The position numbers and the translations under genes were made by a program. Below, piece after piece: positions 34,612 through 48,134 of a DNA stretch of 64,000 nt. The number at the start of each line of letters is the position of its first letter. Within the stretch, counting starts at the first letter, position 1. Where the stretch lies: the NCBI GenBank assembly GCA_009869945.1, contig WIXG01000314.1, positions 1 to 64,000 on the forward strand, given 5' to 3'. This DNA comes from Mesaphorura yosii (lineage: Eukaryota; Arthropoda; Collembola; Poduromorpha; Tullbergiidae). The notes beneath the pieces are model-generated. The model did not search any database. It was not told the origin of the DNA and was given only the letters and a program-made list of their open reading frames with translations.

Positions 34612-37600
34612 TTAAAACGAGGTGGCATAGTGCATCCACCGTTCGTATCCCATTGTGACCGAATTGTCACCGTCCAATTGATGTTGCTTGAACAATCCTG
34701 CATCATGGACAACGATATATAAGTTCCGAAAAGAATAGTTCTAATTTATTGCACTTGCTATTTAAATGCGTGAACTTACGTTTGGCCACGTCCAATTTCG
34801 CTACGGCCAACAAAAACGAATCGACGTTGATGCCTCGCCAGTGCGCGTATCTTCCGTACAGTGACTGTAGAGACTGTACAGGCATGTACTGACCGAGCCC
34901 GTACAGCACCAGACGAGTAAACTCAAAGTAGTTCAAGTAGCCATTGTGGTCGGTGTCGTTGTCCACGTACAATTTCTGTTACGACGTTACAAGAAACGAA
35001 AATCATGCGTAATTTCCATCCTGCTGAACGCTGAAGAATCAGAATTGTTTTGTGACTTACTGTCCAGAGCGTGACTTTCGGATACAAGTCACAGCATTCT
35101 TTGTAATCCAGTTTGCCATCAGAGTCGTAGTCACTGACGGCAAGAACTGCTCGAATAGTCTCGTCACTGAATCCATGAAAGTTCGGCACTGAGAATAAGA
35201 AATGCATTTCAAGAACTATCTACCATACTACTTATCACGTCTTTACATTTCTTAAAAGCTTCATTAAGAAGCTGCTTCAATTCAACCAGATCAACAAGCT
35301 TATCCTCTCCAGCCACTCGTTTGAATATTTTCTCTCCTTCCGTTTCCGGTTCTGGTTTCGGCGGCTGTGGAGTTGGCGCTGGCGTAGGCGTTGGCTCAGG
35401 TGCGGGCTTTGGCTCAGGTGCGGGCTTTGGCTCAGGCGCCGGCTTTGGCTCAGGCGCGGGAACCGGAGTGGGCTCTGGTGGTGTAGGCGGAGCCGGAGGA
35501 GCTGGTGGTGTGGGCTTGTCAATCTCGACGCTTGGTAGTCCCTTGTCCGATGTGACTCCTTCCGGGCCGAGTTGGAATTTGTAATCATATGGAGCCAACG
35601 TATCCTTAGTGCTAGGAGAATGAGTTGAGGGGAAAGTTAGCATGGTTCTTGGCCCAGCTAGGCGAGGGCGAAGTGAATCGGGGGCAACTTACAAGTTTCC
35701 TTCACTCAGCATTCGGAGGAGGAAATTTCCTTCTCGGTTTGCATGTTGTGTGCATGGAATAATCAAGTATGCACCAGTAGGTAAGTTAAACACGAAGTTG
35801 ACATCTCGAAAGAATTGTGCACCAGTATCCACTTGTTCGAAGCTGGAAAATAGGATGCATCTCCGAACTTTCAGTTTCTCTTGGCCTCCATGCGAATGCT
35901 TACCTGAACGTTGTGTGTCCAATGTCGATGAGATTGCCATTTTTAAAGTCCTCCAACGCGTATGGCGGCGTGAGCGGTACACCCGGTTGAATCTGTTCGA
36001 GTCGCCAAAATAGAGTTAACTCAAAAGACTCCAGACTCCTATTTACTTACCTGGTAGATCTTGTATCCGAACCCAGGCAGCTTGAGTTTCTTCTCGACGT
36101 AGTCTTTGTGGAGCAGCGACACAATCAGCAAGCAATCGTCCGGTCCTGCCTCTTCTCTGTCGAGCGCCTTCTTGAGACGCACCACGTACTGTGGGTTCTT
36201 CGGAATAGCTTCCAGTGTGTCGCATCCTGCAGACGTCTCACCAACCCACTTCCCATCATACTTGTGGTATTCGACCGGCAGCGCACCATAATCAATCTTA
36301 TCCTTCACCAAATCATTGTACCAGTGGCACAGGTCGATCAAGAAAAAGAACTTTGTTGATGTGGCGTCGACAAAGTTCATCCAGAATTGACCATCGGGTT
36401 TCTGGACAAGCAGGCGGTCGCGGTCAGCCTGCGAGACTTTGTTCCAGATGGGCGAGCTGTGAGGAATTGAAAAACAAGGGATTGGAAGCATTCAGCTAAT
36501 TCCACAAGGTTAAATAATCGTTTACTCGTCACTCCATTCGCCATTCCATTCTTGCGCATTTCCCCACGGATTCCGAAGTCTGATCAATTGAACCGTTTTG
36601 CCATCCAGTTTAACAGTGTCCACTCCAACCAGGGCGTATGCATGGCCTTTGACCAATCCATTCCTTTGCTCGATCGACGCCTTTGAGATTCACGTAGAAA
36701 AATATTAACAGGTGCGATTTGCAACTGATACGATGTAGTTTACGTCAAATATAGTGCTGAAGCCCATGAAGTTGCCTTGTTTCTGATTCTCATGCAGGGT
36801 TTGAAATAAGTTTCCAGGCGGTCGCTGCAGGTCAATCATTTCAGAGACTCCGCCAGTGAAGTCCTCCAGACCATAAGAAACCCAGCCACCTTCGATACCA
36901 AAGTAAGATTGGTGCAACCTGCAAAGATTTTTCGAAATTATTACCAAGACCTTTGATTGCTTAATTCGTAGTTGGCGTGCAATTCCATTTCCTACTTTGC
37001 ATACGCCTTCTCCAGCAGGTTGGGCCAGATTTCATAATCAGTTATTGTGCAAAAGGCTGGCTCCAAGAATCCGAAGCCAAACTAAAAAATTACATTACAT
37101 GACGTGGCTTTAACTGAGCCCTGAAGAATATATCTTATACCCGATCCCAGTAAGGAAGTCGATCATCGACAACAATGTCCACGAAGATTCCTTTGTGCCA
37201 AAATCTGTAAGATACAAAAATTCATTCCATTCGTTCTGTCAATCAATGTTGTAATTTGAATTTCTCAAACACCAGAGAAGTTTTACCTGAAATGGTAGAT
37301 TCCAAGCTCAATATCGGTAAGATTATCTTCTGGAATCAAAAACGTAACCAAATCTTTCTGTGTTATGATCAGCGACAGCGACGAGAGATACCAGCAATCG
37401 CCTGAGTAGAAAAGTAAGTGAGTCAGTGATGACGAAACGATGAAACACATTAGCGAGCTCAACTAACCAAGCCCGCCTTGATTAATGTCGGACTTCGAGT
37501 ATGAAGCTCCATCCTCCGTGTTAACGTGCGTGAATTGTATTTTAGTTCCCGCTGGGGCCATCTCCTGGAATGGAAATATGAAGGCGGTGCACTGGCAGCC

Positions 37601-38042
37601 ATGATTGTTAGAAGCTTCAGAATTGTCTAAACCTTACACTTGGTCTCTTCCAGTGAAACGTCCCATCCCACTTCGGGAACTGCGATCTCGTGGTTAAGAG
37701 CTCCACATTCCCAATCAAGTTACGCCTCTTGTCGTCAGGATCGAATTCTGGATCATTGAATGGAGTCCCTGCCTTTTTACACGCGGCCTTCAGTGCAGCA
37801 TAGTCCTGGTATTCGTTCTCCTTCAGCGTCCAGACCCTGACGTAATCTCGACATTCTCCAATCTGCTCAAACGAATTCAATATTTCAGTCTCAAAAAGAA
37901 TGAATACCTTCCTCCTCAACAAATGGAGCATACACGATAGACTTCCCGCTGACGATACTTGTATGGCATGTTGAAAAGTGCTGCGGGCGTTGACAAACTG
38001 TCCTGAGCCTCCAGCAGTATTCTGGCATTCTTTATAAGGCAT
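34612..38042 (-). CDS. Classical calpain, Ca2+-dependent cysteine protease
   Basis: Fifteen exons: 38042-37908, 37862-37638, 37564-37468, 37401-37287, 37204-37141, 37081-36996, 36918-36744, 36680-36526, 36456-36051, 35992-35904, 35842-35693, 35611-35247, 35188-35061, 34975-34780, 34697-34612. They give about 823 residues. The protease core holds [12 protein letters not shown] with catalytic Cys155, [10 protein letters not shown] with His312, and RLRNPWG with Asn336, so the triad is intact. A C2-like domain follows ([20 protein letters not shown] ... [23 protein letters not shown]). Then comes an unusual Pro/Glu/Lys/Thr-rich linker with PAPEPK repeats, and a C-terminal penta-EF-hand domain with loops [12 protein letters not shown] and [12 protein letters not shown]. 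Domain order matches invertebrate calpains A/B. The first exon is uncertain: its 45 residues show no homology, and another start or acceptor is possible. It is likely a cytosolic regulatory protease. Confidence 0.92.
35393..35460 (-). repeat. 18-bp tandem repeat in the calpain linker
   Basis: Nearly four copies of an 18-bp unit (plus strand GGCTCAGGTGCGGGCTTT) encode the PAPEPK repeats. It is in frame and flanked by further Pro/Thr-rich sequence. Confidence 0.85.
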
Positions 38043-41000
38043 TGTCTTTTTGTTGCCACGCAAAACTAAATACTTTCAAAGGGGAACCAGTTGAGGCCAA
38101 TTATCTTCATTTATGAGAAACCACATAAAACTCATTTAATCGAATTCCTGGTAAGATGGACTCATCAGCGTGCTTTGACACATTTTAAAAATAGGTTTGG
38201 TTGCAGATAACCGACCAATTGAAGCTGAAGCGTAGATTTAATTGTGGGTGATTAATTACTTTCCTGGAGCTAGATTTAAATGAGCGGGGAACTCGCAATC
38301 GGAAAACCACACTCGAAATCAGTTCTCCTCGACATTGAGTTTGGATCGAACTCCGCCTCTGAAGAATTGACCTTCAACTCTTTATTTTCCTGCGGGTCAT
38401 CATTTTATCGAAAGAGCAAAGTCTAAGGCACGCCGTTGAAACGACGTCTCCAATGCTGCGAGCAATTCGTTTCAACAGCAGACTCAAATTGATTAATCTG
38501 TTTCGCGCATTTACAAAACTGACAGGCAGGCGAGAAAGTTGAAACGCGAGAGAATAAAAAATTGTAATGGCATGCTTTCAGCTTTCAGCATCATGATTAG
38601 GAATTTGGCGTCTTTCCAGAATTTGGGATCCGGAGTACAAATTTCAGCCCGACTTTTATTGTAACGCTTAATTCCCGTAGAATTCTCAGCTTTCCTGTAA
38701 TGCTGTCTGACGTCACGCGCCACAATTTCCAAGCTCCGAGTTGTAGCGTAGAAATTGCCTTTGCCCTTTCCATGCACTGCACGAAATGATATTGGTTTTC
38801 TGCTGCAGCATCTTCATCATGTGCAGTGCGTTTAATGGTATTAAGTACGCGTGCACTTCGTCTGGACTTTTACTACTACAAACGACTGGCGTCTGGTTCC
38901 AAGTTTCCACGAGTTCCAGTCTGGTCGGAGTTCCAACTCAGTTCTGAATCTGTTTCCATGTAATTGCGTGCAAGAGAAAGCCGACACAGATTGGATACAA
39001 ACAAGAGCCAAGACGAAAGACCTCGAGACGATGGTTGAGACTCGAGACAGCAGCTGCAAGACGTAGGAACAAGTAACGTTGTGGCTGGGTACGGTAAACG
39101 AGTCAGCCGTCTCAACCAGCCTCGGATTCGGTTCCTGGCTGCTGCAGACCGAGTTCGAAGTACAAAGTACACGTTGTTGGAGAGGTTGAGGCAAGTTCCC
39201 GTTCCCAGTGCATTTGAATCCTTCAAACTGCACTGACTGGTTTTTCTTTCCGCTTTTCATCTTCTTAACTGAACTTCTCTAGTCTAATTGCTGAAGGCTA
39301 CGCTGACCGCGACCGGCTGAGATCTTGCCAGACTTCCTTGTACACGAGTGGTGGCCACTGGGCTAACAACATTTCGAATTCAGGTAAGCCATACTTTCTA
39401 TCAGTAACAGATACAGAACTTAATTATGCTGATCATGATTAACGGCACTTGCATTGATTGGCAGGCGCCACAGTCAAGAAACCTCAACCTGACCGGCCTT
39501 TCCTCATTCGCTTTCGCCTGTTACGATTAACAACTTGATTTCTCCTCGCCGCTCGGTCTCAGCTTTAACTTAATCGGTGCTGTGCTAAACGTTTAAACGG
39601 CTCTAGTCATTTGTCTTTAATCGGCGAGAACGTGCAGCTCAAGCTTTAACAGTATACTCAACAAAAGCGTGTGATATAAGTGGAATACCGAATTCACTCA
39701 AAATACTCCCAGTCAAGTGAGTCAAGTCATCATCGTCACGTTCGGTCACTAATTAACCACTGGTAAGTGTCCTTTTCTTAATCTCCAAGCATTAAGCATC
39801 TGGAAGTTCCATATGATCTGGGATTCGTTAAGACTAAGTTAAGTTTATAAAAGTAAGATTTCGAGCAGTGTTGAAAAGGTCAAGACTCGATCGAGTGCGT
39901 TTGAAGTCAAGTGCCGTTGATATTATTACATAATCCGAGTACAGCATTTAACCATAACCGAAGCTGGGCTCTTTACTGGTATAGCTTTGGTGTTCACACT
40001 AGTTAAATGTTCTCACGAATGACAGGTCGAGACTCTAACCTTGATTGTGCGCAAGGAGCCAACTTAGACTAGACGTAAATGTACATACTTTGTCTAGTCG
40101 ACCGCGGCCCACGGCCAGTTTATTGACAAGTTAGCACTAGCGTAATGAAGTATGAAATAATTTGCACATTCGTTGATGGCTTCATTAATGCAATATGCCA
40201 GTGAGGGCTCTCATTTGTTACCATTCCAGTTCCATTGCTGTCCTTATGTAATTGAGATCGTACGAGCTATTGCGTTCACTAGACTCGCCGCAAAGGTGCT
40301 AGTGATTATGAAAAATATCGTACGATGTTGACGCAAAGGTAAACCGGCAAATCAAAAATCAAAGTCGGGTCAATTGCAACTCAACTCGATGTTACACTGG
40401 CACTGCTAACATTCTTCTTCAGAGTCGCAACTCTCTTTGGCCTGTATTTAACGCAACAGCTCCATGCGTCGTGTCTGTTATGATAAATGATCATGGACCA
40501 GTTTAACATTTTGTATCCCAACAAATGGCAATACGAACGTCAGGTATCTCTCGCCTCATTCACCATGCGCACTACACGTGAACATGTGAATTATTTTAGT
40601 ATTCATGTTCGTGTCATTCGTCTGTGGAGCAGGGTAGTATTAAAGCCGGAGACAGAGACAAGAGTTGACAGTGGTTTTCTAATTATAAACTCGGGTATGG
40701 GCACGAACTAAGCTCATGCTTCAGACTCTGTGGCATAAAACCTCACACTAATTCATTTCTATTATGACCGAGGCTTTTGTTTCCAACCGCAAATTGAGTT
40801 CCAAATGGGTCGATTAGGTGTTGCTAATGAAGTAATGATCATTAACAAGAATGGCATTTGGCATTTGACATTATTAGAGGTCCCAGTTGGGCAATCATTA
40901 TATGCGGCTTGGTTGCACCTGCTAAAATTCGGCTCCTTCCAACCGCTCTCCGTGCACGTACAGCTTAGAGCCAGGCCCGGGCCGAGTAAGGCGATACCTG

Positions 41001-44000
41001 TAATAATATTATTGTAACCACCTCAGGACCGTAGACAAACACGGCAGGGCTCGAGCGCACGAGAAATTATTGATCTCACCAGCCACAGCCGCCAGGCCAT
41101 GAAGCAGCGGACCGCCAAGCACAAGCACACGCATTCAATGTCTCCCGTTTCCGATTCGTCTTGACAAATGGCTATAAATAACTATGACCTTTGCCTACTC
41201 CACTTTACTTCCAGTGCCACAACCACGGCACTCAACTGCCTGCTCCTGCCTGTCAGACTTAAATCTCAATTTGCTCCATTTCATTGGAAGTAAGAGGAAT
41301 TCATAGAAAGACAATCCGATTGTTATGTAAATACAAATGCTTCCAGTATCGGCAAATGGCGAAGGCAAATAGCTTGGCAAAAAGTTTTCTGTAACTTAAT
41401 GCGTAATGCCAGTGTCCATCAAATGGACGGCTCAAGTCACTCAAGTGTGTCTGGGAATTCTGGCAACTGGCACCGGCACGACAGAATCATAAAACATCGA
41501 TTTCTAGAATCTGAAAATGAAGTTTTGTCGATCCTGGCACTACTCGAGCGTTCATTCAGCCTTGGCTTAAATCGGCAATTGCTGGCACGTCGCAAGAATG
41601 TGATTAGTATTGAGCATGGCTCGAATTGCTCCATTTATCCGTTCCATTTTCCGTTTGCTGATACTGCAGCAACTTGCATTGCATCTTTATGTCATCACGT
41701 GCATTCATCATGCAATGCATACTGCACATTGTCGGCAGAATGCTGCGATACCAGAACAGGGCATAAACGAATGCACCGCCACCGCAATATGCAACACATT
41801 AACATAATTCATGGCTCATGAGTTTAATCATCGACATCCTTTCCATCTGCATAGCATTTACATTGCACAACATGCGAGATGTAAATATTTAAGCTCTTTG
41901 CCGTCATATCATGTGTATGCGGGGACGAGTGAAATGAGCTTTAGACTCTTCGCTTTTATTGCATGGTCATGATCACACCATTTCTACCAGGCCCATGAAG
42001 ACTGAACACCTGAGCGCCTGACTACAGCAGTTAATTAACTCTGTGCCGTATGAAACCAGTTCTCGCATTGGGCCTGTAAGTTGAAGGTTACACGAATGCA
42101 CAAACAGCGACAGGACAGTGAAAATGTGCCAATTGTTTGCAAAACTTGAGGCGAGCCTGCCTTGAGACGCGCGGCTCGGATCAGACTCAGCTTTATGGCT
42201 TGCCTCATCAAATATTTGCCAAATGCCTGAGCTGAATACATAAGAAGCGACTGGTGATGAAATTAGATTAACTCAATTGCGAAATTGCCAATTCGATTAC
42301 GACTTCCGAGCCTTACAATAATGTGTAAGAATAGAAATGGAAGTTGTGCAAAAGTCAGAATCAGTATTTTTAGCTTTGGCTCCTCTTCCACTTCCACTGC
42401 GACTGTGCGTCATTACCCGACGACGCGAGTACGCTCGTTAGCCGTGATTTCATATTTCACATGTATGAGCTTATGATCCGGGACGCGATTAGAGCCGCAA
42501 GCGGAGATGTACAAATGGAAGTACAAATACTAAAAGTGTTCTGAAACTGAAGCATCATGCGCGCGGCGTGGCGCGTAAGGCCCTCGAGCACGAGTTCGAG
42601 CCACACGCGCTCGCTAAAGCCAAGACTCTGAGTTACACGTGGACTTACATTTATACATTGTTAAGATGTTGCATTACACAGACAAAGCGTGCAGACTGAG
42701 ACGGGCGACGGGATTCAGACTTGACTTCAGACGCATTTTATGGCTTTGTGACGTGTCCCGACTGCTGAAAGGGGAATGAGATTGCGAACTGAGAATTCGA
42801 GTCCTTTGTCCTCTCTATGCAAAATGCAAAGTTCAGCAAATATTGAATGGGATTCCTTCCTGCGGATGTTGAACTGCGAATTTCAGTGCAAATTCCACTT
42901 TTACAAGGCCACAAGCATCTCACGCCGTGGCTGTGTGGCCGTGGACATGGACTCCACTCGATTCAACCATTCAACGCGGCTTCGACTTATTTGTGGACAA
43001 AAATTACTCAAGTGCTGAGTCGTACATATTTGGCCCGTGAAAAATGTCTTATGCTTTATGGCTCTGGGAGATACTTTCATGCTCAGGGACATTCTAGCCT
43101 AGCAATTTTAGCATGCCTCGGATGGGATTCCGTCTTTTCATCGTCTTGTGGGTCATAATTTCAATATTTTAAAGCGGACGTCACATCACCGCCAAGGCGG
43201 CTCTATGGAAACCTGTCAAAACAAAGTCAGCCATTGTCAGCAAATACATTCCCCAATTAAAATTGCAAAGGGAATTTGCCAATACTCTCATGCTTGAAAA
43301 AATGTGCTTGGGTTCTGGAATTCAGGCATACTTTCTTATGGGTTTGGTGCCGGGCCCGGGATATCAAATCTTCGTTTCTTCTCTGTCTCTGCTATCTCTC
43401 ATTAATCTTCCGTTGCTGCTGCTGCTGAACTAATCTTACTAACTCAAACTAGCCAGTAACAAGAAAGTCGTCTAACTTCTAACAATAACGTTTCAATTAC
43501 GTGCTGTGGCTGCTGCTGCTGCGATTCCTGTACTAGTGCTAACCTAAGTTGTGACAACTGTGACTGTGGCACAATCGAATGGTAACCATCACGGACGAAA
43601 ACGACTACTACTACGACAAACAAGTTCAGGTAAATCCAAATTTCAATACTACTTGTCCATTCCCTCTTGTTTCACGTTCGTTTCGTTTCCGTTTTGTCAT
43701 TGCGATATTGCGACGTTTTGCAGCATGATTTGTTCAGTTTTGTTGCATGAACACGAATTTTTGCATGAAGTTTGGGACTTTTCGTAACATCGTAACGAGC
43801 TACTAAAATTACTGAATAACGGACTAATAACTAATTAAGGGCACTTGATTCAGCCGCTGGGATTTACGAGTGTACAATTAACTAATGGAATGCCGTGTTG
43901 TAAGAGTCAAGTGCTCAATTTCTATTTCCAAATGGTTGCCATTTGCGAATTGCCAATGCCACATTAGATTGGAGGCTTTTGTACACGTGATGAGCAGCCT

Positions 44001-44508
44001 AGCCGGCGTGGCATGACATTCCAAACCTGTCTCAATTCATTTGGCTGGTCGGTCGGTCGATTGACACTCATAAAAACTGAAATTCCAACACAGATGTAGA
44101 CATAAAAAGTTGTTTAATAAAGCTGCCGGCTCAGCCAAGCACTAGCGTTAGTATATGTAAATGTGAGCCAGGCTGTGCTATACGTATCATTCAGCACTTC
44201 AACATCGGTCTCAAACCGCACGCACTTAATCAGTGCTAGCTGGAGCAACGCTTCCCTTCCACAATTTGTCTCCATTTGACAGTTGGATTTCAGTTAGCCA
44301 CGTCGTCGTCGCACTTGCTTGCAGGCAGGCAGACACTTTGTCTCACATTTGCGTTTTGCGTTCCCGACAATAGCGTTCAGGCTGTAGGTTCCAAATTCCG
44401 CAAATTTTTCATACTTCTTGATTTTGCTGTACATTCTGTTCAGTTCTTAATATTCAATTTGTTTTATTTTCATTTGCTTGTGTTAAATCAGTGTGTTTCC
44501 TTTTCCAG
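38043..44508. other. Large gene-poor region, probable 5' UTR introns of the first desaturase
   Basis: About 6.4 kb without a convincing coding exon. Donor-like sites on the plus strand at 39384 (TTCAG then GTAAGCC), 39763 (CACTG then GTAAGTG) and 43630 (TTCAG then GTAAAT) may end alternative non-coding first exons that splice to the acceptor at 44507-44508. A TATAAATA near 41173 is another possible start. CTG-rich microsatellite-like runs lie near 43420 and 43510. The 139-codon minus-strand frame at 38841-39260 has no domain or signal peptide. Confidence 0.4.
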
Positions 44509-44514
44509 AACAAA

Positions 44515-45940
44515 ATGCCACCGATTCCAACTGAAAGCGCCGAAATCGTGCTTCGCAAGTCGGCCACCGTCACTCGGCGTGTTGAGCGTCAGGAAACTGA
44601 TGCTCCTGCAAACAACAACAATCACAGCATTACGAGCGTCAAAAGCAAGCGAATTCCAAAGGTGATTCCACACAATGATCTCAGCGCTGTCGACACCGAG
44701 GAGTTTAAGCAAGACTACGAAGCTAGTTTTAAGCCACCAACTTTTACCATTAAGGAGTTGAGGGATTGTATCCCACCGCATCTCTTTGAGAAGAATGTGC
44801 TCAAGTCATCAGCGTATGTTTTAATCAACTTGGCAATCGTCGCGGCGCTATTCTACGCTGCTACTTTTATCCAATACTTTCCGAAATCTGTGGCCTTCTT
44901 ACTCTGGGCTGGATGGTGGTGGCTGCAAGGAGTGGCGATGACCGGTAAGCTGAAATACTTAAAATAAGCCAATCGCCAATGATGAGTTTGCTGATGATCT
45001 TATCTGGCTTCAGGAGTTTGGGTTCTGGCTCACGAATGTGGACATCAAGCATTCTCCGACTCCAAGACTATCAACAACACCGTTGGCTTCATTCTCCACA
45101 CTGCGCTTCTGGTGCCGTACCATCCGTGGCGCATTACCCACGCCCAACATCATGCCTCTACTGCTCACATCGGGCAAGACCAAGTCTTTGTCCCGAAACG
45201 ACGCGCAGAAGTGCGTCCGTCTGAAAAGAAGCACTCGGCATGGGAAGAAGCGTGGGAGACAAGTCCCATTTATGCCTTCATCACCGTCATGACGTATCTG
45301 CTCTTTGGATGGCCTGCTTATCTCTTTGCTCACAAATCAGGACAGCGATACGCACAACAAGCAAATCATTTCAATCCGTCCGCGCCGATTTTCGAGAAAC
45401 GGCACTACTTTCAAGTCCTGGCGTCAGACGCTGGTCTTCTGGTCATGCTTGGATTACTGGGCTACTTTTCGTACGCCACCTCATTCTGGACTGTGATGAA
45501 ATACTATGGAATTCCATACTTGTGGGTCAATGCTTGGTTGGTGACCATCACTCTGCTTCAGCACACTGACGTCTACTTGCCCCATTACTCTGCAAACTCA
45601 TGGAATTTCGTGCGTGGTGCTCTTACGACTGTTGACCGTGATTACGGGTGGTTTCTGAATCATGGTAAAATCAATACTTTGCCAGTAAATTGTACAGCCT
45701 TAAATATTTTGTTTTCACCATTTAGCTCTCCATCACATTCAAGACAGTCACGTGGCGCATCACCTCTTCTCTCAGATGCCACACTACAATGCAATCAAAG
45801 CAACTCCGTATCTGAAGGAGAAACTTGGAGACTGTTACCTGTATGACAGAACGCCGGTTTGGAAGTCGCTGCTTCGGGTGGCGAAGAACTGTGTATTTGT
45901 GGAGGACAATGGTGATGTGCTCTTCTACAGGAACAAATAG
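44515..45940 (+). CDS. Methyl-end (delta-12/omega-3-like) fatty acid desaturase, copy 1
   Basis: Exons 44515-44944, 45014-45664 and 45726-45940 encode 431 residues. The family inserts a double bond toward the methyl end of oleate or linoleate chains, using O2 and an electron donor, in the ER membrane. Three diiron-binding His boxes are intact: HECGH (150-154), HAQHH (186-190) and HVAHH (369-373). Hydrophobic stretches around 105-140 and 230-310 are membrane spans. The N-terminus is polar and has no cytochrome b5 domain. The context after box 1, [23 protein letters not shown], resembles fungal and protist delta-12 desaturases far more than insect front-end or delta-9 enzymes. A TTTTCCAG acceptor 7 bp before the ATG shows that the 5' UTR is spliced. 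Intron 2 splits the codon before the last His box. Regioselectivity cannot be read from sequence. Confidence 0.92.
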
Positions 45941-48134
45941 TGAACTCACAACTTAGCTTAGCCGCAGTAACAGCGTAGCCTACAGCAGCCATAGTCATAG
46001 TGTAAAAACTAAGTTTACTTTTGTATAATCATAAGTGTTTCATCACGCATTTAAGATAAGTCAGCAACAGCAGTATACACACAAATTGCGACTCAGACGC
46101 CAGACCAATCCTAGCAATCTAGTTCAGAAAACACGAATACGTACACACGCGTGAAGTCTGATTGAATCTAAATTGAGTGTAAAAAGTTACCAGAGAATGA
46201 ACGTGCGATTGTTCATTGAAACCTCTGAGAGCTGAAAGACCACCACCCAAGGCCTTCCTAAACACATGTGATGTGATGCATGCACGTGGAAAATGCATTA
46301 ATTGTTACTCATTAAATCATACAATGCATATGAAGAATTCGTGAAACCTGAAACTACAAAACAAATAAAAATTCAAGAATTTCTTATGAAATTGTCCGTC
46401 CTGCGCGATTGTTACGTGAATTTCAGATGACAAGTTAGAGATTAAGGAAACTTCGAAGGAAATTGAAGGTTTTTCTTGCCACTGGCACTGCTAATTGACA
46501 GTTGCCAAATGCATCCCGTAATTATAAGCGGGTTGAGCCTGAATGTAGTTTAAGGACAACCACCGCATACATGTAAACGTGTTCATTTATTCATTTCATG
46601 ACGCACGCAACGTGCAAATGCGAATCAAACAAGTGCGAGAGCCTGTCAAGTGTGATGTGAAATATGGAGCTTTGTTATTTGGTCTAATCTTCAACTCGGC
46701 CAGACGCTAGCAGCCAGCATTCTTATCATGCACATGCCGCTATTTAACTTATTCATGCGAACCGAAAAGCAATCATCTTAATTATCTTAATTGTGATCTT
46801 GAAGCGGGTCGTCTTCAATAAGCAACCAGCAACCGTGAACATGCAAAGTTACAGTTGCGTACAGTATTTTGTATTTTGCTGTGTTAAGGAGTCAGTCGTG
46901 TCTTCCGTCTCACTTTGACCACATACATTTTATCTGGGTATTTAGGGCACAAAGCTAAAATTGTAGATCGTGCAAGGTCTTGAGATAATTAAGCATTCAG
47001 GTTTTTTATTGCGTTCGGTTCCCGTTCCCTTCTCTTTCCAGCCCGCATCAAATATTTACGCGACTTGCACGCATGGAGACGAACAAGACATTTCCCGTAC
47101 TGTGTCGGTTTTATTCCTGGAGTATTAAAAGCAATTTATTGAAATTCCAAAACAAATATCACGACTGGGTAAGTATCAAGTTGCTCATGCACTAATTTAG
47201 TCCACCCATTTATGGATTTTAGCCAGCAATACTCCGCCAGCCAGGAACTTAATGACAGACTCGCGGTCGCGGTCTGGAATTATTTATCTTAAGAAAAGTA
47301 CCGGCAAGCGTGACGCGACTGTCACCGGTTTGTGGCTGTGGCCCGGCATTTATTGATCTAGAATTGAAACCTCCCGTTATACCTTTTTATTGTTTTATTT
47401 CTGTCTGGCCTGCACACATACACGGCAAAGGGAAGGACAACTTTAATTTGTCTTATAGTCTTTGGGGACGTGGACATTTGTGAGTGGCTACCCGCTACAG
47501 ACTCTTTGATTAGTTTTCTTTCTTTCTTTCTACCTTACCGGCTCCGACTCCTTGCCATTTTCCTGCCTGCCTCCCTGTCTTGTCCCCGATAACTATTTTA
47601 CAGCCAGGCAAAGTTTCCAATTTTATTGCACGCTCGTTGCAAATCGAGAATTCGCGAATTGGCGAGGGCAAGTATTGATCTTTAGTCCAGACTGGACGGA
47701 AGGTTTCCGTTTCAGTTGAGCGAAGGTGCTTTGAAAAAGGTGTCTCAAATTCCCACACGCTTGTGCTTTTGCGGCATTTCCGTCCTGCCGTGTCTGTGAT
47801 AAGCCGGTGCTACGCGTACCTAATCATAAGATGACAACTTGTCTAGTCTCAGACATAATTTCGAGTCCAGTCTGCCCGGATTTGCAAGCAGGAATTGCCG
47901 AAAAGGTATTTACAGTCGTAATTATTTCAATAATCAATTTAGAATCCTGTTATTTCAAAGTAGCATACATAGCATTTGGGTGGAATGGTCGAATTACTTA
48001 ATTTATTTCTACTTCAAGTGTACTAATAACATATGGTTCTGTTCGTAAAGTACACGCAGTGAGGTGAAAGTGAAAGATTAGGAAGTTGATATTTTAGAAA
48101 GAGGAGAAAATGGTATATCACATTTCCACTCGTA
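45941..48134. other. Intergenic, desaturase 1 / eIF5B 3' flanks
   Basis: The desaturase 3' UTR probably ends near AATAAA at 46364-46369; eIF5B probably ends near the minus-strand AATAAA at 48002-48007. About 1.6 kb in between shows no gene. Confidence 0.45.

Noticed and set aside
38841-39260. 139-codon minus-strand frame upstream of the calpain
   Set aside because: Cys/Ser-rich but without signal peptide, recognised domain or repeat; probably chance, or non-coding exon sequence on the other strand.
42569-42620. Possible tRNA: TGGCGCGTAAGG and GTTCGAGCC look like A and B boxes
   Set aside because: The boxes are only about 24 bp apart and no acceptor stem can be drawn.
43415-43525. CTG-rich runs as a coding poly-Leu or poly-Gln tract
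   Set aside because: Short imperfect microsatellites in non-coding sequence with no frame around them.
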